Positions 22,171 through 34,181 of a DNA stretch of 64,000 bases are shown here, one piece after another. Both the position numbers and the translations under genes were made by a program. Position 1 is the first letter of the stretch. Every line of letters begins with the position of its first letter. Where the stretch lies: the NCBI GenBank assembly GCA_933822405.4, contig CAKOGP040002502.1, forward strand, positions 41,996-105,995, written 5' to 3'. Under the pieces are notes generated by a model, which saw only the letters and a program-made list of their open reading frames with translations, did not search any database and was not told the DNA's origin. Source of the stretch: Cylindrotheca closterium (lineage: Eukaryota > Bacillariophyta > Bacillariophyceae > Bacillariales > Bacillariaceae).

Positions 22171-25100
22171 TTATCCCAAGACTGGAACCTTCACCACGTT
22201 TCCATTATCATCCACGTAGAGGATAATGCGGTTGTTTTCAAAAGGAAAATGTTTCTTCGCAATTTCTCGGACCATGACAATGGCTCTATCAGTGTTGGCT
22301 TCGAGGCAAGCCTTTGCTGCTTTGGCGTTCATACCAACAAACCCAGGGTATTTGTCACCATTGGTTCCAGCTCTGATTGCCAGAGCGCACCAATCGGCTC
22401 CCTGATCTTCGTCTGTCAATTTCTCCTCAATAAAGATATCGCCCAGCTCGACAGCAGTAGTCGGTTCTTCTTCGCCTACTGGCAACATGTCGATGCGATT
22501 GGCCGGCTTGATCGGCACATTGGTTTCGGGAATGTCTTTGACTTTTGGAATGTCGTCCTGGTCTTGAGTCAATTTGATTTCGGGAATGTCTTCGACTTTA
22601 GGAATGTCATCTTGGTCTTGGGGCAATTCGACTGGCATTCCATGGTGTGGTATCAACGATGAAGACGGTTTCGCCAAACAATACGTGCAGCACGAACATT
22701 CGAATCCTTCTGGTAGAAGATTGGCAGTAGAGGTCGTCTGGATTCCATCCCGACTGCCATTGGCTCGAACCTGATTGTTAGACGGGACCCTTTCATTAGT
22801 TACGATTTTGAATCTTTGCTCATCCCCGCCCCTTTGCTTCGCATATGCAGTGTTGGGGTTTACTGTATCGTTATCATCCATCTCGAAATTGTCGTCGTCG
22901 TCGTCGTTTCCATAGGAGAGCTGTGCCTGCTTATTGGCAGCAGTGGCTTCGATTCCACCCCGATTGTCATTGGTTCCAGCCTGATTGTCAGACGGAATTT
23001 TTTCTCTCGCGAACGCAATATCATTGTAGTCCTGTCTTTCGTCCGGAAATATGACTGGCTGTGTAATCTGGATATCTTCAAGATGATCAGGTACACTGTC
23101 GCGTTCATCACCAGAGGCGATCGATGTTTGCTTGTTGACTGCGACTGGCTTGGCAATTGGCGCACTTCCCGTATACAAATAACCTTCTGGGAGATCTCCA
23201 GTTCCACCATTGAGTTGATCTCCTGCGACTTCTAAATCTCCTAGTTCGATCCCTTCAATTATGTTTCCATCTTTATCTTCGACTGTTCCATCTTCTTCCA
23301 GATAGATGTAATCCCCTTCTTCAATGATTTCTTCGTCTTCATCCAATTCTTCCACTAGCGATCGAGACAGCATCTTCCTGCGATTGTTTCCAAAAAATGA
23401 AGATAGGTCCAAGGCAGTCGTAGTATCGCCACCGGAACAGTCAGCTTTCAAAGAAGTGAGTTTTCCTATCTGTTTCAAATCGCAAATCTCTTGCGGCATT
23501 GTGCCTGTAGAAAATTATATATTCGTCAGAAATACTGGATAAGTATTGCATGGAAGGACTTATAGTCAGTAACAAAGTGTACATGCGCTTACCAATGAAG
23601 CTATTTTTGGAAATATCCAACTTTTGCAATTGGTGTGACGGGATCACGGGAACTTCTCCCGAAAATAGATTGTCCCCGAGATGTAACATAGCCAAGCGAG
23701 TCATATTGCCAAAGCAATCCGGCAAGGTACCCGAGAATGTGTTTCCTGTCAAGTGGAGCTCTTGCAAATGACTCAGTTGAGACAAATTCCCTGACAGCGT
23801 GCCAGAAAAAGAATTATGCGACAGGCTCACATTGACCAGGTTCATCATTCCAAAAACGAACTCGTCGTCACTAAAAAGACTACCTGATAGGCGATTGTAG
23901 GAAATATGAAGATTCTCTGCATGTGAAACAGAAGAAGGTGAGAGGCTTGATAGAACAAGCAGTTGTACGTTGTGCCAACTCGAACGCGTATCACACGTAC
24001 CAAGGTACTTCAAATTGGCCATCGCTGCTGCAGGCAAAGTTCCGCTCAAATGATTATCTTTTAGCTTGAGGTACCGTAGCTTATTCGCTATTCCGATGGT
24101 AGAGGGCAAGCCACCGGTCAACGCATTGTGGCCCATAGAGAGTGTACGAAGTTCCTTCATGGATTCCAAATGCAAGGCGATGGGCCCATTCAATCGATTG
24201 TTATCCAAATGGATTTCCTGTAGTTTTGGGAATTCGAACTGGGGAATAGTTCCCTGCAATTGATTGGATCGCAAGTCCAACAGCTGCAAGTCTGCTAATA
24301 TTTGCAACTCTGAAGGAATAGTTCCACTGAGATCGTTATTGGACAGGTCAATTTCAAAGATATCGCCATTTACTATCGTGACATTGTAGTCCTCGTCTTC
24401 CATGCACTTGATTCCATGCCATTGGCAGTAGTTTTCTCCTGTCAGCCACTGATTGTGTTCTTTCCAGCTTGTTTCGTTTGAGCCAGTTAATCTCGGTTCC
24501 CGACCAGATGTCGAATAGAACAAGACACCAAGGACATAACGTGGCAGCAAGGCTTCGGATGCTGAATTCAATGCCGCAGGATCATTGCTCACCAACCAAT
24601 CTAGAGCCTTGGATTGGGCTGTGATCCCATTGCGAAGTTTAGATTCCTCGGCAAATCCAGCGTCCACCAAAATAGACATGATGTCTTCGAAACGGGCAGC
24701 TTCATCAAATGTCGGAGCACTACTAAGAGCTGCAGCTGCAGCAGTCGGTGCCGTTGTGATTGACAATGTTGTGGGTTGCAGTATTGGACTGACGACAGGT
24801 CTCAATTTTGGTGCAGCAACGGGGTTTCCAAAGTGAGGTATATTTTTTGAGACACTCGGGGTAGATGTTGTAGTTTGTGGGGTCGGAGTGGCAATAACAG
24901 GGGCCAGCGTTGCGTTAAAAGTGGGCTTTCCAAAATGAATAAAATTATTTGGAACGCTCGGAGCATAAGTTCGGGTTTTCGGTTTTGGACTGGCGGTAGG
25001 AGCCAACGTTCCAAAGTCAGTAACATTTGCAGTCGTCCTCGAATGGTTGGGGATTGGTATTCTGCTTGATGCAAATGTCAGTGCCACAACTACCAAAGAC

Positions 25101-25783
25101 ATCATGACTATACTGCCACCAATGAAAAAGAAAATGGTAAGGCACTCGCGAACGACAAAATGCGTTACAGTTTCCTTTTCCTTGGCGCCGCGACGAACCG
25201 GTGGCGTGGGCCGTTCTCCTCCTATATGCATGTGATGCAAATGCATATCATGCCAGTGGTGATCGGATGCAAAGTGGTGCTCAGGATTGTCTCGTACGTG
25301 CGAAGGAATGTCTTGGTCATGGTCAGTTTCCTCATCATTGAGAAAATCTTTGGCGTACTGCATGGTTTTCAAAAATGCTAGCTCAGTGCCAGGGTTCCGG
25401 CGAATTTCCTTCATGGACTGAAACCCAGTGGCAGCCATTACTAGATTCTGTAGGCCGTCGTGGTCTTGTCCGTCGTTTCTGTCATCTTTAGACTGCTCTT
25501 TAGGCTGCTCTTCATCTTTTTGTTGCATAGCATTGGACGTAACGGATTGGGTTTGCAGGCCGTCCTCCCCGTCTTTGTTACTGACATTTTTAGGCTGCTG
25601 GGCTTCATCTTTAGGCTGGTCTTGAAGAATCTGCTCGTTTGGTTGTTCTACATCTTGTTGCATGGCATTAGCTGGAATGGATTGCTTTTCCTCTTGGCTG
25701 TCCTCCTCGTCTTCATTGTCGTGTCCTACTCTGTCACCATCATTTTTAGGCTGCTCGATTGGCTGCTCTTCATCTTCGTGCAT
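22171..25783 (-). CDS. LRR membrane protein with C-terminal potato inhibitor I-like domain
   Basis: Three exons, 25783..24001, 23916..23593 and 23504..22171, give 1146 aa; intron 1 is 84 bases and in frame, but removing it restores LKYLENLHISYN. Order: acidic repeat region with SIPANAMQQDVEQP-type units (1-115), His-rich segment, membrane segment (about 215-240), Pro/Thr stalk, diatom LRR cap (ALDWLVSNDPA, LPRYVLGVLFYST, YCQWHGIKC), about ten LRRs to about residue 720, a long disordered acidic insert with duplicated units, a CSCCTYC motif, and a last 70-residue domain. That domain reads YPGFVGMNAKAAKACLE and ILYVDDNGNVVKVPVLG, the pattern of potato inhibitor I (family I13) serine-protease inhibitors. 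The putative inhibitory loop is REIAKKHFPFENNR. This is a membrane-anchored LRR protein that could present a protease inhibitor; function is inferred. Confidence 0.82.
22504..22630. repeat. Coding tandem repeat, QDQDDIPKVxDIPE unit
   Basis: A unit of about 57 bases occurs twice, with flanking partial copies, and encodes the duplicated QDQDDIPKV(E/K)DIPE segments of the LRR-inhibitor protein. Confidence 0.7.
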
Positions 25784-26081
25784 GGTATTGACTGCAATGG
25801 ATCGGGTTTTTCGGTGTTGAAGTGCTCATAGGAACTTGGAACATTCTCAGCTAGATGCCTTTTTTCATTCTTGTAGAGATGAAAGCGGGGAACGAGATGG
25901 TTTTTCAACGGACGGTGCGGCTAAATTTTAAAAAAATATGTTCTATTACTAAATACATTTGTATTGATATATTTTAATAGTAGTAGATCCTGCGAAAAAC
26001 AAAATATAAAAAATATACACAGGACTACTGTATCACTGCAACAGAACAATTGCAGCGACTACAGGTTCATTTCGACAAAGA
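25784..26081. other. Intergenic region, LRR-inhibitor promoter side
   Basis: About 300 bp between two minus-strand genes. The first 45 bases upstream of the chosen ATG stay open in frame and continue the repeat unit of the protein (see findings). The rest is AT-rich with no gene. Confidence 0.35.
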
Positions 26082-29000
26082 CTATGATCCAGAAACCCCT
26101 GCTGCTGGGCAAGATGGGCTGGATGAGCTAGTGCGAAATACATTGTTCGCGTTAGAGCCACCACAAGTGCAAGATGAACTACCATCGTAGCAATTCGAAG
26201 CTTCAGGGAATTGGCAGTTCATGTTGCAATCATTGGACGGCCCATGTAATCCTGCGCTGTTTCCACACCAGCACTGATTTGTAAACTGTAAACCCGCAAA
26301 GTCTGGACATTGATTTTTAGTGAGAAATTTCTGAATAATCAACAGACGCTGTTGTCGTCGATACTTACCAAAGTTCTTGGAACGACAATAATAAATGCAA
26401 GCTTTTTGACCGAGGTCCAGGTAAGGAGAAAAGTGTTTCAAGTCTCTTTGCGATGGAACATCACCCATGCATCCGCAGTACAAGTTATCATCCAACTCTG
26501 CCACTGGAGCAACTGCTGCCCCAGACCAATATATGCTGTTGGCAGAGACACCTCCGCAATCCGATTCACCAGAATCCACTGCGCATGCACTGTTACAGGA
26601 GACGCCACCTGTGCCATAGTTTCCGTACGAGTTGCCACAGAAGCATAGCAGACCTTCCTGCAAGCCGCTGTATACAAAGCCAATATCACTGCATATTGTC
26701 CTGCATCCCGATACCGACGCGCGAACTGATCCCAGAACAGACAAATCTCTGTCGAGCGCATCATCAGAGCCGCAAGCCAAGTACTCGATGGTCGGAGAAA
26801 TTGTTGATGGGCAAGAAACCGCTTGGCTGGTGCGAAATAGGGTGTTGCTACCAGCACCTCCGCACTCACAATCATTTGTTCCACCGTAACATGCTCCTTC
26901 GCCAGTGTCAGTGCAGATATCACTAGTTTCATCTCTATCCTTGTCCACCGTGAAGCATGTGATCGATGTTCCAAATGCCCCAGCCGGTGTGTCGCCGCAC
27001 CAGCATTCGTTCTGGTATTGTAGACCGGCGAAGTCGTAACCTTCAGACTTGCAATAGCGAATGCATCCAATCTGAGAAAGATCCCTCCCAAAAAAGAATA
27101 CAAGATCACGGTCACTGGTAATATCTTGGAAGCATCCACAATACAAATCACTTTCCAGCACTGGAGCTGAAGAATAAGCCCCATTAGCCCCACTCATGTA
27201 GACACTGTTGGCAAATGGTCCACCACAGTTCTCATCCGCTGAATTGAGGCATGCATTGTTACAATTGCTTCCAGATCCAAGAGAACCATAGCTATTCCCA
27301 CAGAAACATATTGACCCTTCTTGGATCTGAGACAAGGAAACGATAGACGGATAGTATGTCAGCAAGAATGTGAGACGAAATCATCATTGCAGTATCAATA
27401 GCAATAGGCCAAACAGGAGAAACATACCGCAGCGAACGGATATCCGATATCCTTGCAAGAGTCTCGGCATTCCTGCACTTCCATATTTCGTCTGAATAGA
27501 ATATCCATATCACGTTTCTCGTCGTCTGTGTAACAGCCAAGATATATGGAAGTAGGAGCTGAGGTTGTTGGGTTTGGCGTTGGACCACTAGTTGGGCCAC
27601 TCGTGGGTCCTGGACTGGGTGCGACACTTGTATCAATTGTTGGAGTGGTAGAAAGATCTATCGATGGAGTCGATGATGGAATCGAAGACGGGCTCTTGCT
27701 TGGAGTCTCGGATGGGTTGGTGGTTGGACTGCTGCTTGAGGTTCGTGTCGGTTGAAGAGTCACCCCAAGCTGAGGATCAACTGTCGGAGGAGGAGTTGGA
27801 GTGGGAGCTGCACTTGGTGTTGTGGATGGCAATGTTGAAGGGATCACTGAAGGGGCGGGCGTCGACACTGTCGGACCAATCACAGGTGCAGAGCTTGGGT
27901 TATTGGAAGGAGTTGCCGTGGGAAAGCTTGTGGAATTCTCGCTTCCAACACCAGTAGGAGCAATTGTTGGTGCTACTGTCGGGTCGTTCGATCGAATAAT
28001 TTGCACGACAACAGTGTCAAAGGGAGCAACGAGTCCCAATTGCGGACGAATGTCTTGTCCATTCGGAAACACTTCTAAAATGATTCCGGCAAGGTCAATG
28101 GCGTTCTCGTTGCCACGAACTCGCAGTTCGAGGTTCAAAGTCAGAATACTGCAGTTAGAAGAATTCGAGTCTTGACAAGCATCATCCGTCAGGGAGACGG
28201 CGACGATGGCTTTGGCAATCGCGTAACGAATGCTCTGCAAATGTCGGTGATTTGAGGGCTCTTTTCCGTTCACTTTTTTGCCAATGAGCTGGCGCCGAAT
28301 GAACGCATCTCGAGGACATCCAAGTAGGTTCGGAACCAATCGTTGCTCAATCTTTGTTTCGAGTTCTGGTACCAATAGGGTAATATCACTGTCATCGGCG
28401 AGATCAACCTGCATAACAATATCAAAGTTCCGAGCAGTCATTTGGTCTTCGCCATCGATTGGAAGACCGGCAGCAATACGCTCGCATTCTTCTAGACTCG
28501 GTTGTTTGTATACTCCTTGGGTTGGAGCAGTCGATGGGTTGCCACTTGGATCAGCGGATGGGGACGCGGAGGGAGTGGAAGATGGTTCAAGCGTCTCTGC
28601 CATGTTAACATTTTCTGGAGCCACATCATTGCTCCCATTTAGTACAAAGAAGGCGCCGACGCCACCACCAATTAGGACTAGGACGACGAGAACAACGCAA
28701 ATAATCATGTTTCGCCTTTTCTTTTTCTGCTCTTTCTCCAGGCGTTCGGCTTCCATGCGCCCTGCTTCTTCTCGGCGCCGGTTTTCTTCCTCCAACCGTT
28801 GACGTTGCCTTTCGGCCTCTGCAGCCATCTCCTTACGCATGTGAGCCATTTCTTTTGCCTTCTTTTCGTCGTCGCCTTCCTCCTCTATCAACAAGGCCGC
28901 CACAACCGGCTCCCCATCCCCTTTGGCAGCAATGTCTTCCTCCTCTTTGTTCTTATCGCTTGTTTTGGCGTTTCTGCTTGCCTTGGATCTGCTCCGATCC

Positions 29001-29356
29001 TTGGAAAATGACGCAGACTCGACACCAGGTCTGGTAGCCCGAGTGTTGCGACGTTCTTTTGCCTTTTCGTCACGTCTGCTCTTAGATCGACCCGTTTGAG
29101 CACTTGGAACGGAAGCAGTGGCACTGCTCCTGTTCCTATGAGCGGACTTTTCATCTCGATTCCAGGAGCGAGAAGAAGCAGACCGACCAGAACGGGATTT
29201 TCCCTTGGATTTATGTTCCTCTCTTGAAGCTTGAGCGCCAGGAACTACATCTGAAGAATCACGAGCTGATCGAGTCTGTCGTTTGGCATCTCGATCCTGT
29301 TTTTCTCGACGTTTGGAGCGGGTATGAGGAGACTTAGAATCCTTGTTGTTGTCCAT
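26082..29356 (-). CDS. WSC-domain single-pass membrane protein, copy A
   Basis: Three exons, 29356..27428, 27326..26369 and 26302..26082, give 1035 aa. The frame continues upstream through YSE to a TTG at 29392; the ATG at 29356 (MDNNKDSK) is used. The N-terminal about 190 residues are Arg/Ser-rich and cytosolic, followed by a charged coiled coil (about 175-212), a membrane segment (MIICVVLVVLVLIGG, about 216-238) and a compact domain (SLEECERIAAGLP to VVVQIIRSNDP) that I do not recognise but which is shared with copy B. A Pro/Thr/Ser stalk with PTSGPTSGPTPNPT repeats leads to four WSC domains with the usual Cys spacing (YLGC, ECRDSC, CFCGN, NCGG). WSC domains bind glycans in yeast stress sensors and other proteins. 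A wall or matrix sensor or anchor is inferred. Confidence 0.85.
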
Positions 29357-29840
29357 CTCAGAATACAAGTTTACTGGCTGGTTTGACTGCAATTGTGTAC
29401 TTGAATGACTAGATGTGTATTCAGTATTTTACAACAAAAGATCCAAATATGTACATGTACCGATATCAGGCACGATGATGACGTATGCATTTTCTGAACA
29501 CGAATCACCTCCACAAGCACGCTCAAACCAATTAACAGCGAGTTTCAATGCCACGCGTACCAGGTACCACAGGTACAATTAGAAGCAGATGATGAGCGAT
29601 TTTTCAATTCGTATTCAACCATACCGGTATGCGGTACACGTACGTGTACAGTGAAACAGTGGGAGACTCTCCCACTGATCCCCCTTTTACTCGCGCAATT
29701 TACTTGTTCCAAATTCAGTCGAACGGTTCAAGTGTCAACGACCCATTTTTCTTGTCGAAAGATTGTTTGTGTCCCACAACTCCAGTAGGAATCCTACAAC
29801 TACTTGTGGAATCCCTTAAGTACTTGAGGAATCGTCCCCG

Positions 29841-29893
29841 TTTGGTTTCATTTGGTTTCGTTTGGTTTCGTTCGGTTTCGTTCGGTTTGGTTT
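29841..29893. repeat. Decamer tandem repeat, TTTGGTTTCG unit
   Basis: About five copies of a 10-base unit (TTTGGTTTCG, with TTCGGTTTCG variants) in the intergenic region between the WSC genes. Confidence 0.8.
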
Positions 29894-30229
29894 GACAAGA
29901 TATAAGTGTACATACAGGGTAGGGTCTGCAACTGGTGGGAGAAGCAGACATAACGTGCCGTAACTCTCCAGAACAGAAGAAACAGAAGTCGACTGAGTCG
30001 AATATACGGTCGATTGAGTCGGCCGAAAAAGGAACATGAATTTATGTCGTCAACTGCGACATGGTGCGACACGGAGCTACAGGCAAATGTATACTAAATA
30101 AATAGCTTACTTTCTGACACCCGAACACCAAACCCCACCGTACATCTCAGTTTTCACGTGCACACCCGGAAAGTAGTAAGCAAAGCTGCCCGGGGAAAAG
30201 AAGACGGGCCACTTTGCAGATGAGTAAGC

Positions 30230-30385
30230 TGCGGTCTGCTGGGAAGAGCCCATTCCCCTACCAGCCTCATGATCATGAACTACCATCTTATAGCAACCAG
30301 AAGCTTCGAGGCAAAAGCAGTGCATGTGTCGCCCAAACAGTCGATGCCGGAACCCTTGGAGCGACAAAAGTGAATACAAGGTTTT
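30230..30385 (-). pseudogene. Decayed WSC-gene fragment
   Basis: The plus strand at 30275-30310 (TGAACTACCATCTTATAGCA then AGAAGCTTC) matches the sequence covering CYDGSSS near the ends of both WSC genes (26187 and 30770 regions). The plus strand at about 30351-30385 (TTGGAGCGACAAAAGTGAAT then ACAAGG) matches the CIYYCRSK exon end of both genes. Most of the intervening exon is missing, a stop and frameshifts interrupt the frame, and no usable splice sites remain. It is the remains of a third WSC copy in the array. Confidence 0.65.
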
Positions 30386-30696
30386 TTCTTGGAAATTGCT
30401 ATAAAAGCAAATCGGTCTTGAGTTATCATGTTCTACAGCCCATACACGCTGGAGGACTAAAGCAAGTTATTTATGCTTTCTGGAAAAAGTTCTGACTCTA
30501 CTCTCAAAGATTCTGAAGCGGACAAATAAAAAGGGTCCAACATCAATGGTGAGACGGTAGAGCAAGTCGTTCTGTGTGACAACATCAAGCAATATAAAAT
30601 AACAGATATAGCTATATATAAATGATGATTGTTCTACAAGATGTCAGCGTCAAGTTTGAGCACAGATCAAAAGCAACTGATCCATTTTGACGATGG

Positions 30697-33600
30697 CTAC
30701 ACTGGGCAAGAGACGCCTGTGCTAGTGCGAAACACATCACTCCCGCTAGGGCCACCACAAGTGCATGATGAACTACCATCGTAGCAAACTGAAGCTTCTG
30801 GACGAAGGCACTCCATACCACAATCATTCGACAACCCGTAGGTTCCTGCGTTGTCGCCGCAAAAGCATTTCTTTCCCTCCTGCAAACCCGCAAAGTCTGG
30901 AGTTTGATGGCATTGTGAGGAAAGAAGTCGATGAAGAAATAATCGAAGCAGTCATCGATATAATACTTACCGTAATTTTTGGAACGGCAATAGTAAATGC
31001 AAGCGTTTTGGCCGAGGTCACTGTGCGGGGCTTGATGTTCCAAATCCCTTGGCTCTACCATGTCCCCCATGCATCCACAGTACAAGTTGTCTTCCAAATC
31101 TGCTACTGGAGCAACAGCTGCCCCAGTAAAATATGCGCTATTGGCATATTCACCTCCACAATTCGATTCATCCACTGCGGTGCATGGAGTGTCGCAATTT
31201 TCAGAAATTCCATACTTGCCGTAGGAGTTGCCACAGAAGCACTGTTCGCCATACTGGACGCCAAAGTAAGTGAAACCGATGTCTAGACATAGTGCCTTGC
31301 ATTCCGCCACAGAGGAGTAATGTGATCCCAAAACGTCCAAGTCACGATTGCTTGCTAAGTCGTTCCTGCAACCGATATAGTCATCCGCAGGCTGCGCGAC
31401 ACTGGGACAAGAGATCGCTTGGCTCGTCCGAAACAAAATATTGGACTCAACACCCCCGCACTCACATTCATTGGAACCGTCAAGGCAAGCTCCCTTCCCA
31501 ACAACATTGCAGAAGTCTCTATAGCCATCCTTATCGTTATCAAAAAAGAAGCAATTCAATGACATCCCATATGATCCAGGCGAGTCTCCGCAAAAGCACT
31601 CATTCGCGTACTGTAAACCTGCAAAGTTGTATCCCTCAGACTTGCAGTACTGAATGCATGCAGATTGGGAGAGGCCGGTGTGGGGAGCCGAATGTGACAT
31701 ATCCCGCACAATTTCATAGTTGAAATCACCTGTACACCCACAGTATAAGTCACTTGCCAACGCTGGCACGGGAGAAGTCACAACTGCACCACTCATGTAC
31801 ACACTGTTTGAATTCTCACCGCCACAATACTGATCAGCAGAGTTGAAGCACGCGCTGTTACAGTTACTTGCTGTTCCAAGGGAGCCGTATGCATTTCCGC
31901 AGTAGCATTCATATCCAAACTGGATCGCGGCGTAAGCATATCCAATAATACTGCAAAAGTCGCGGCATTCCTCGACATCAATCTCGTGCTTAACTGCGGT
32001 ATCCATTACTCGGAAGGTAGAATCATCTTGAAAGCAACCTAGATAGATGGAAGTGGGAGCTGGAGATGTTGGACTGCTAGTGGGATCGCTGGTTGGACCA
32101 CTAGTCGGACTACGTGAAGGCGCTGGGCTGGCCCCCAACGAAGGACTGGAACTTGGCACCATCGAAGGAGTCACAGAAGGACGGGCAGAAGTCGGGCGCT
32201 CGCTTGGAGTCTCGGATGGGATGTTGGTCGGACTAATGCTTGAAGTCTGCGTCGGCGGCGGAGTCAATCCGGGCTGAGGAGCAACTGTCGGAGGAGGAGT
32301 TGGTGTCGGAGCCTGCGTTGGTGGCGCCGTCGGCGGGGGCGTTGGCGGCGGAGTTAATCCAGGCTGGGGAGCAAATGTTGGAGGAGGGGTTTGTGTAGGA
32401 GCCTGGGTGGGCGCCTTTGTAGGAGACTTTGTCGTGGTCTTTGTTGGTGCAGGCGTTGTTCCATCAATTGTAGGCGCAGAGGTGGTTGGAGTCTTCAATG
32501 GAGCCACAGCTGTGGGAAAACTGGTAGGATTCTCACTTGCAATTTCAGTTGGAGCAATTGTCGGTGCTGCTGTTGGGTCGATTGATCGAATCAACCGAAC
32601 CACAACAGCATCAAATGGTGCTTGGAGTTGAAGTACTGGATTTAGATTCTCTCCAGCACTGAATACGGTACTCAGAATGGCAATTAGATTCAAGATCCTC
32701 TCTTCTTCTCGAACGGTAGTGATGATAGTAGCTGTCATGACAGTGCAAGTACTTGACCCTGTATCATCTTGACAAGATTCGCCTTCGGCTATGCTAAAAT
32801 TTAACTCTGCCTTGGCAATCGCATATCGAATATTCTCCCAAGTCTCTTGAAGTCGGCGCTCGGAAAACCCTTCACGGGGACAACCAATCAGGTCTGGCAC
32901 CAAGACTTGCTCAAAACTGTTTTGCAAATCTGGAGCGAGTGCATTTATATCACTGTCATCGGACAGTCCCACATCGATTAGAACATCAAAGCTCTTGATA
33001 TCCATATTCTCTTCATCTTCCAATGGAAGGCCAGAAGCGATACGTTGACAGACTTCGTCGCTTGGAATGTCATATTTTCGAAAGATGCTGGGACTGTTGG
33101 AAGGCTTGCCAGATGGGAACTCGGAAGGACTGAGAGCAGGATCGAGGGTTCCTTCTTCTTCCTTGGTAATGTCTGGAGTCACCTCAGTCGCATCGGCATT
33201 GCCACTTCCACCTTGAAGAGCAAAGAAGGCACCAACACCACCACCAATCAAGACAACAATCAAGGCACAAATGATCTTGTTGCGCTTTTTTGCTTTGCGC
33301 TCTCGTTCGGCTTCCTTGCGCTCCGCTTCTTCTCGGATACGTCGGTTTTCTTCTTCCATCCTCTCTCGCTGCCTTTCGGCTTCAGCAGCGATCTCTTGAC
33401 GCATTTGAGCCATCTCGTTCGCTTTCTTCTCGCCTGCATCTTCTTCTTCAACCAACAAGGCCGCAACGACTGCCTCCCCGTCATTATTCTCAACAACAAT
33501 GTCTCCATCGTTACTTTTCCTGGTTGCTTTGGCGTTTCTGCTTGCTTTGGATCTACTCCGATCCTTGGAAGATGACCCAGACTCGACACCAGGTCTGGTA

Positions 33601-34181
33601 GCTCGATTGTTGCGACGTCCGTTTGACTTTTCGTCACGTCTACGAGAACGACCCACTTGAGCTCCAGGAACGGAAGCAGGGCCACTGGTTGTTCTGTTCC
33701 TATAGGCTGCCTTTTCATCTCGATTCACAGAACGAGAAGAGGCAGAACGAGAAGTACCAGAGCGAGACTTTCTGCTGGATTTATGCTCATCCGTCGAGGC
33801 TTGAGCCCCAGGTACTAAACTTTGGGAAGAGCGACTCCCAGAGGCCAAACTTCGAGAAGAGCGTGCTCTTTGTTTGGCATCTCGATCCTCTTTTTCACGA
33901 CGACTGGCACGGTGTTCGCGAGATTCAGTGCTGCCTTCTTCGTCCTTTCCAGGTCTTTTCGAACCATGTCGTTCTCTAGACCGATCAGATTGACGGGAGG
34001 AAGCAGAGTGCTTGGGCTTATTGTCCATCTCAGAATAGACATCATTCGTTGATTTGATTCTCGAACTTTTTTTGGATCGACTGCTCGAGCGACTTCCATC
34101 CTTTTTCTCTCGTCTCCGACTGGATTGAGGGCGGGAAGAAGAAGAAGAGTGCTTCGGAATTTCAGCAGCGGCGTCGTCCAT
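30697..34181 (-). CDS. WSC-domain single-pass membrane protein, copy B
   Basis: Two exons, 34181..30971 and 30896..30697, give 1136 aa. Reading on through the intron would yield a wrong C-terminus; splicing restores NYDFAGLQEGKKCFCGDNAG. The layout repeats copy A: Ser/Arg-rich cytosolic part (about 1-265), coiled coil, membrane segment (about 300-320), the same unrecognised globular domain (DEVCQRIASGLP to VVVRLIRSIDP), a Pro/Thr stalk with PTPPPT repeats, and four WSC domains (YLGCFQDD, YCGCTGD, YIGCRND, YCGCMGD). Copy A has one more intron inside the first WSC domain. The ATG at 34181 is used. The sequence TATTCTGAGATGGACAA around an inner ATG (about 34028) is identical to the start of copy A, so the inner ATG could be the ancestral start. 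Wall or matrix sensing or anchoring is inferred. Confidence 0.85.

Larger units (their letters stand above)
29357..30611. other. Intergenic region between WSC genes, with relic
   Basis: About 1.25 kb. It contains a decamer tandem repeat (29841-29893), a TACCGGTA palindrome (29622-29629) and a decayed WSC gene fragment (about 30230-30385). The end near 30600 is the 3' flank of copy B. No intact gene is present. Confidence 0.45.

Noticed and set aside
29841..29893. Decamer array considered as a CRISPR-like or telomere-like repeat
   Set aside because: There are no spacers, and the unit is not a telomere repeat; it is a simple tandem repeat.
30214..30495. 93-codon plus-strand frame
   Set aside because: It is antisense to the decayed WSC fragment and has no recognisable motif.
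30612..30960. Long read-through end of the WSC copy B frame
   Set aside because: It runs through an intron (GTAAGT to CCAG); splicing restores the WSC Cys pattern in another frame.
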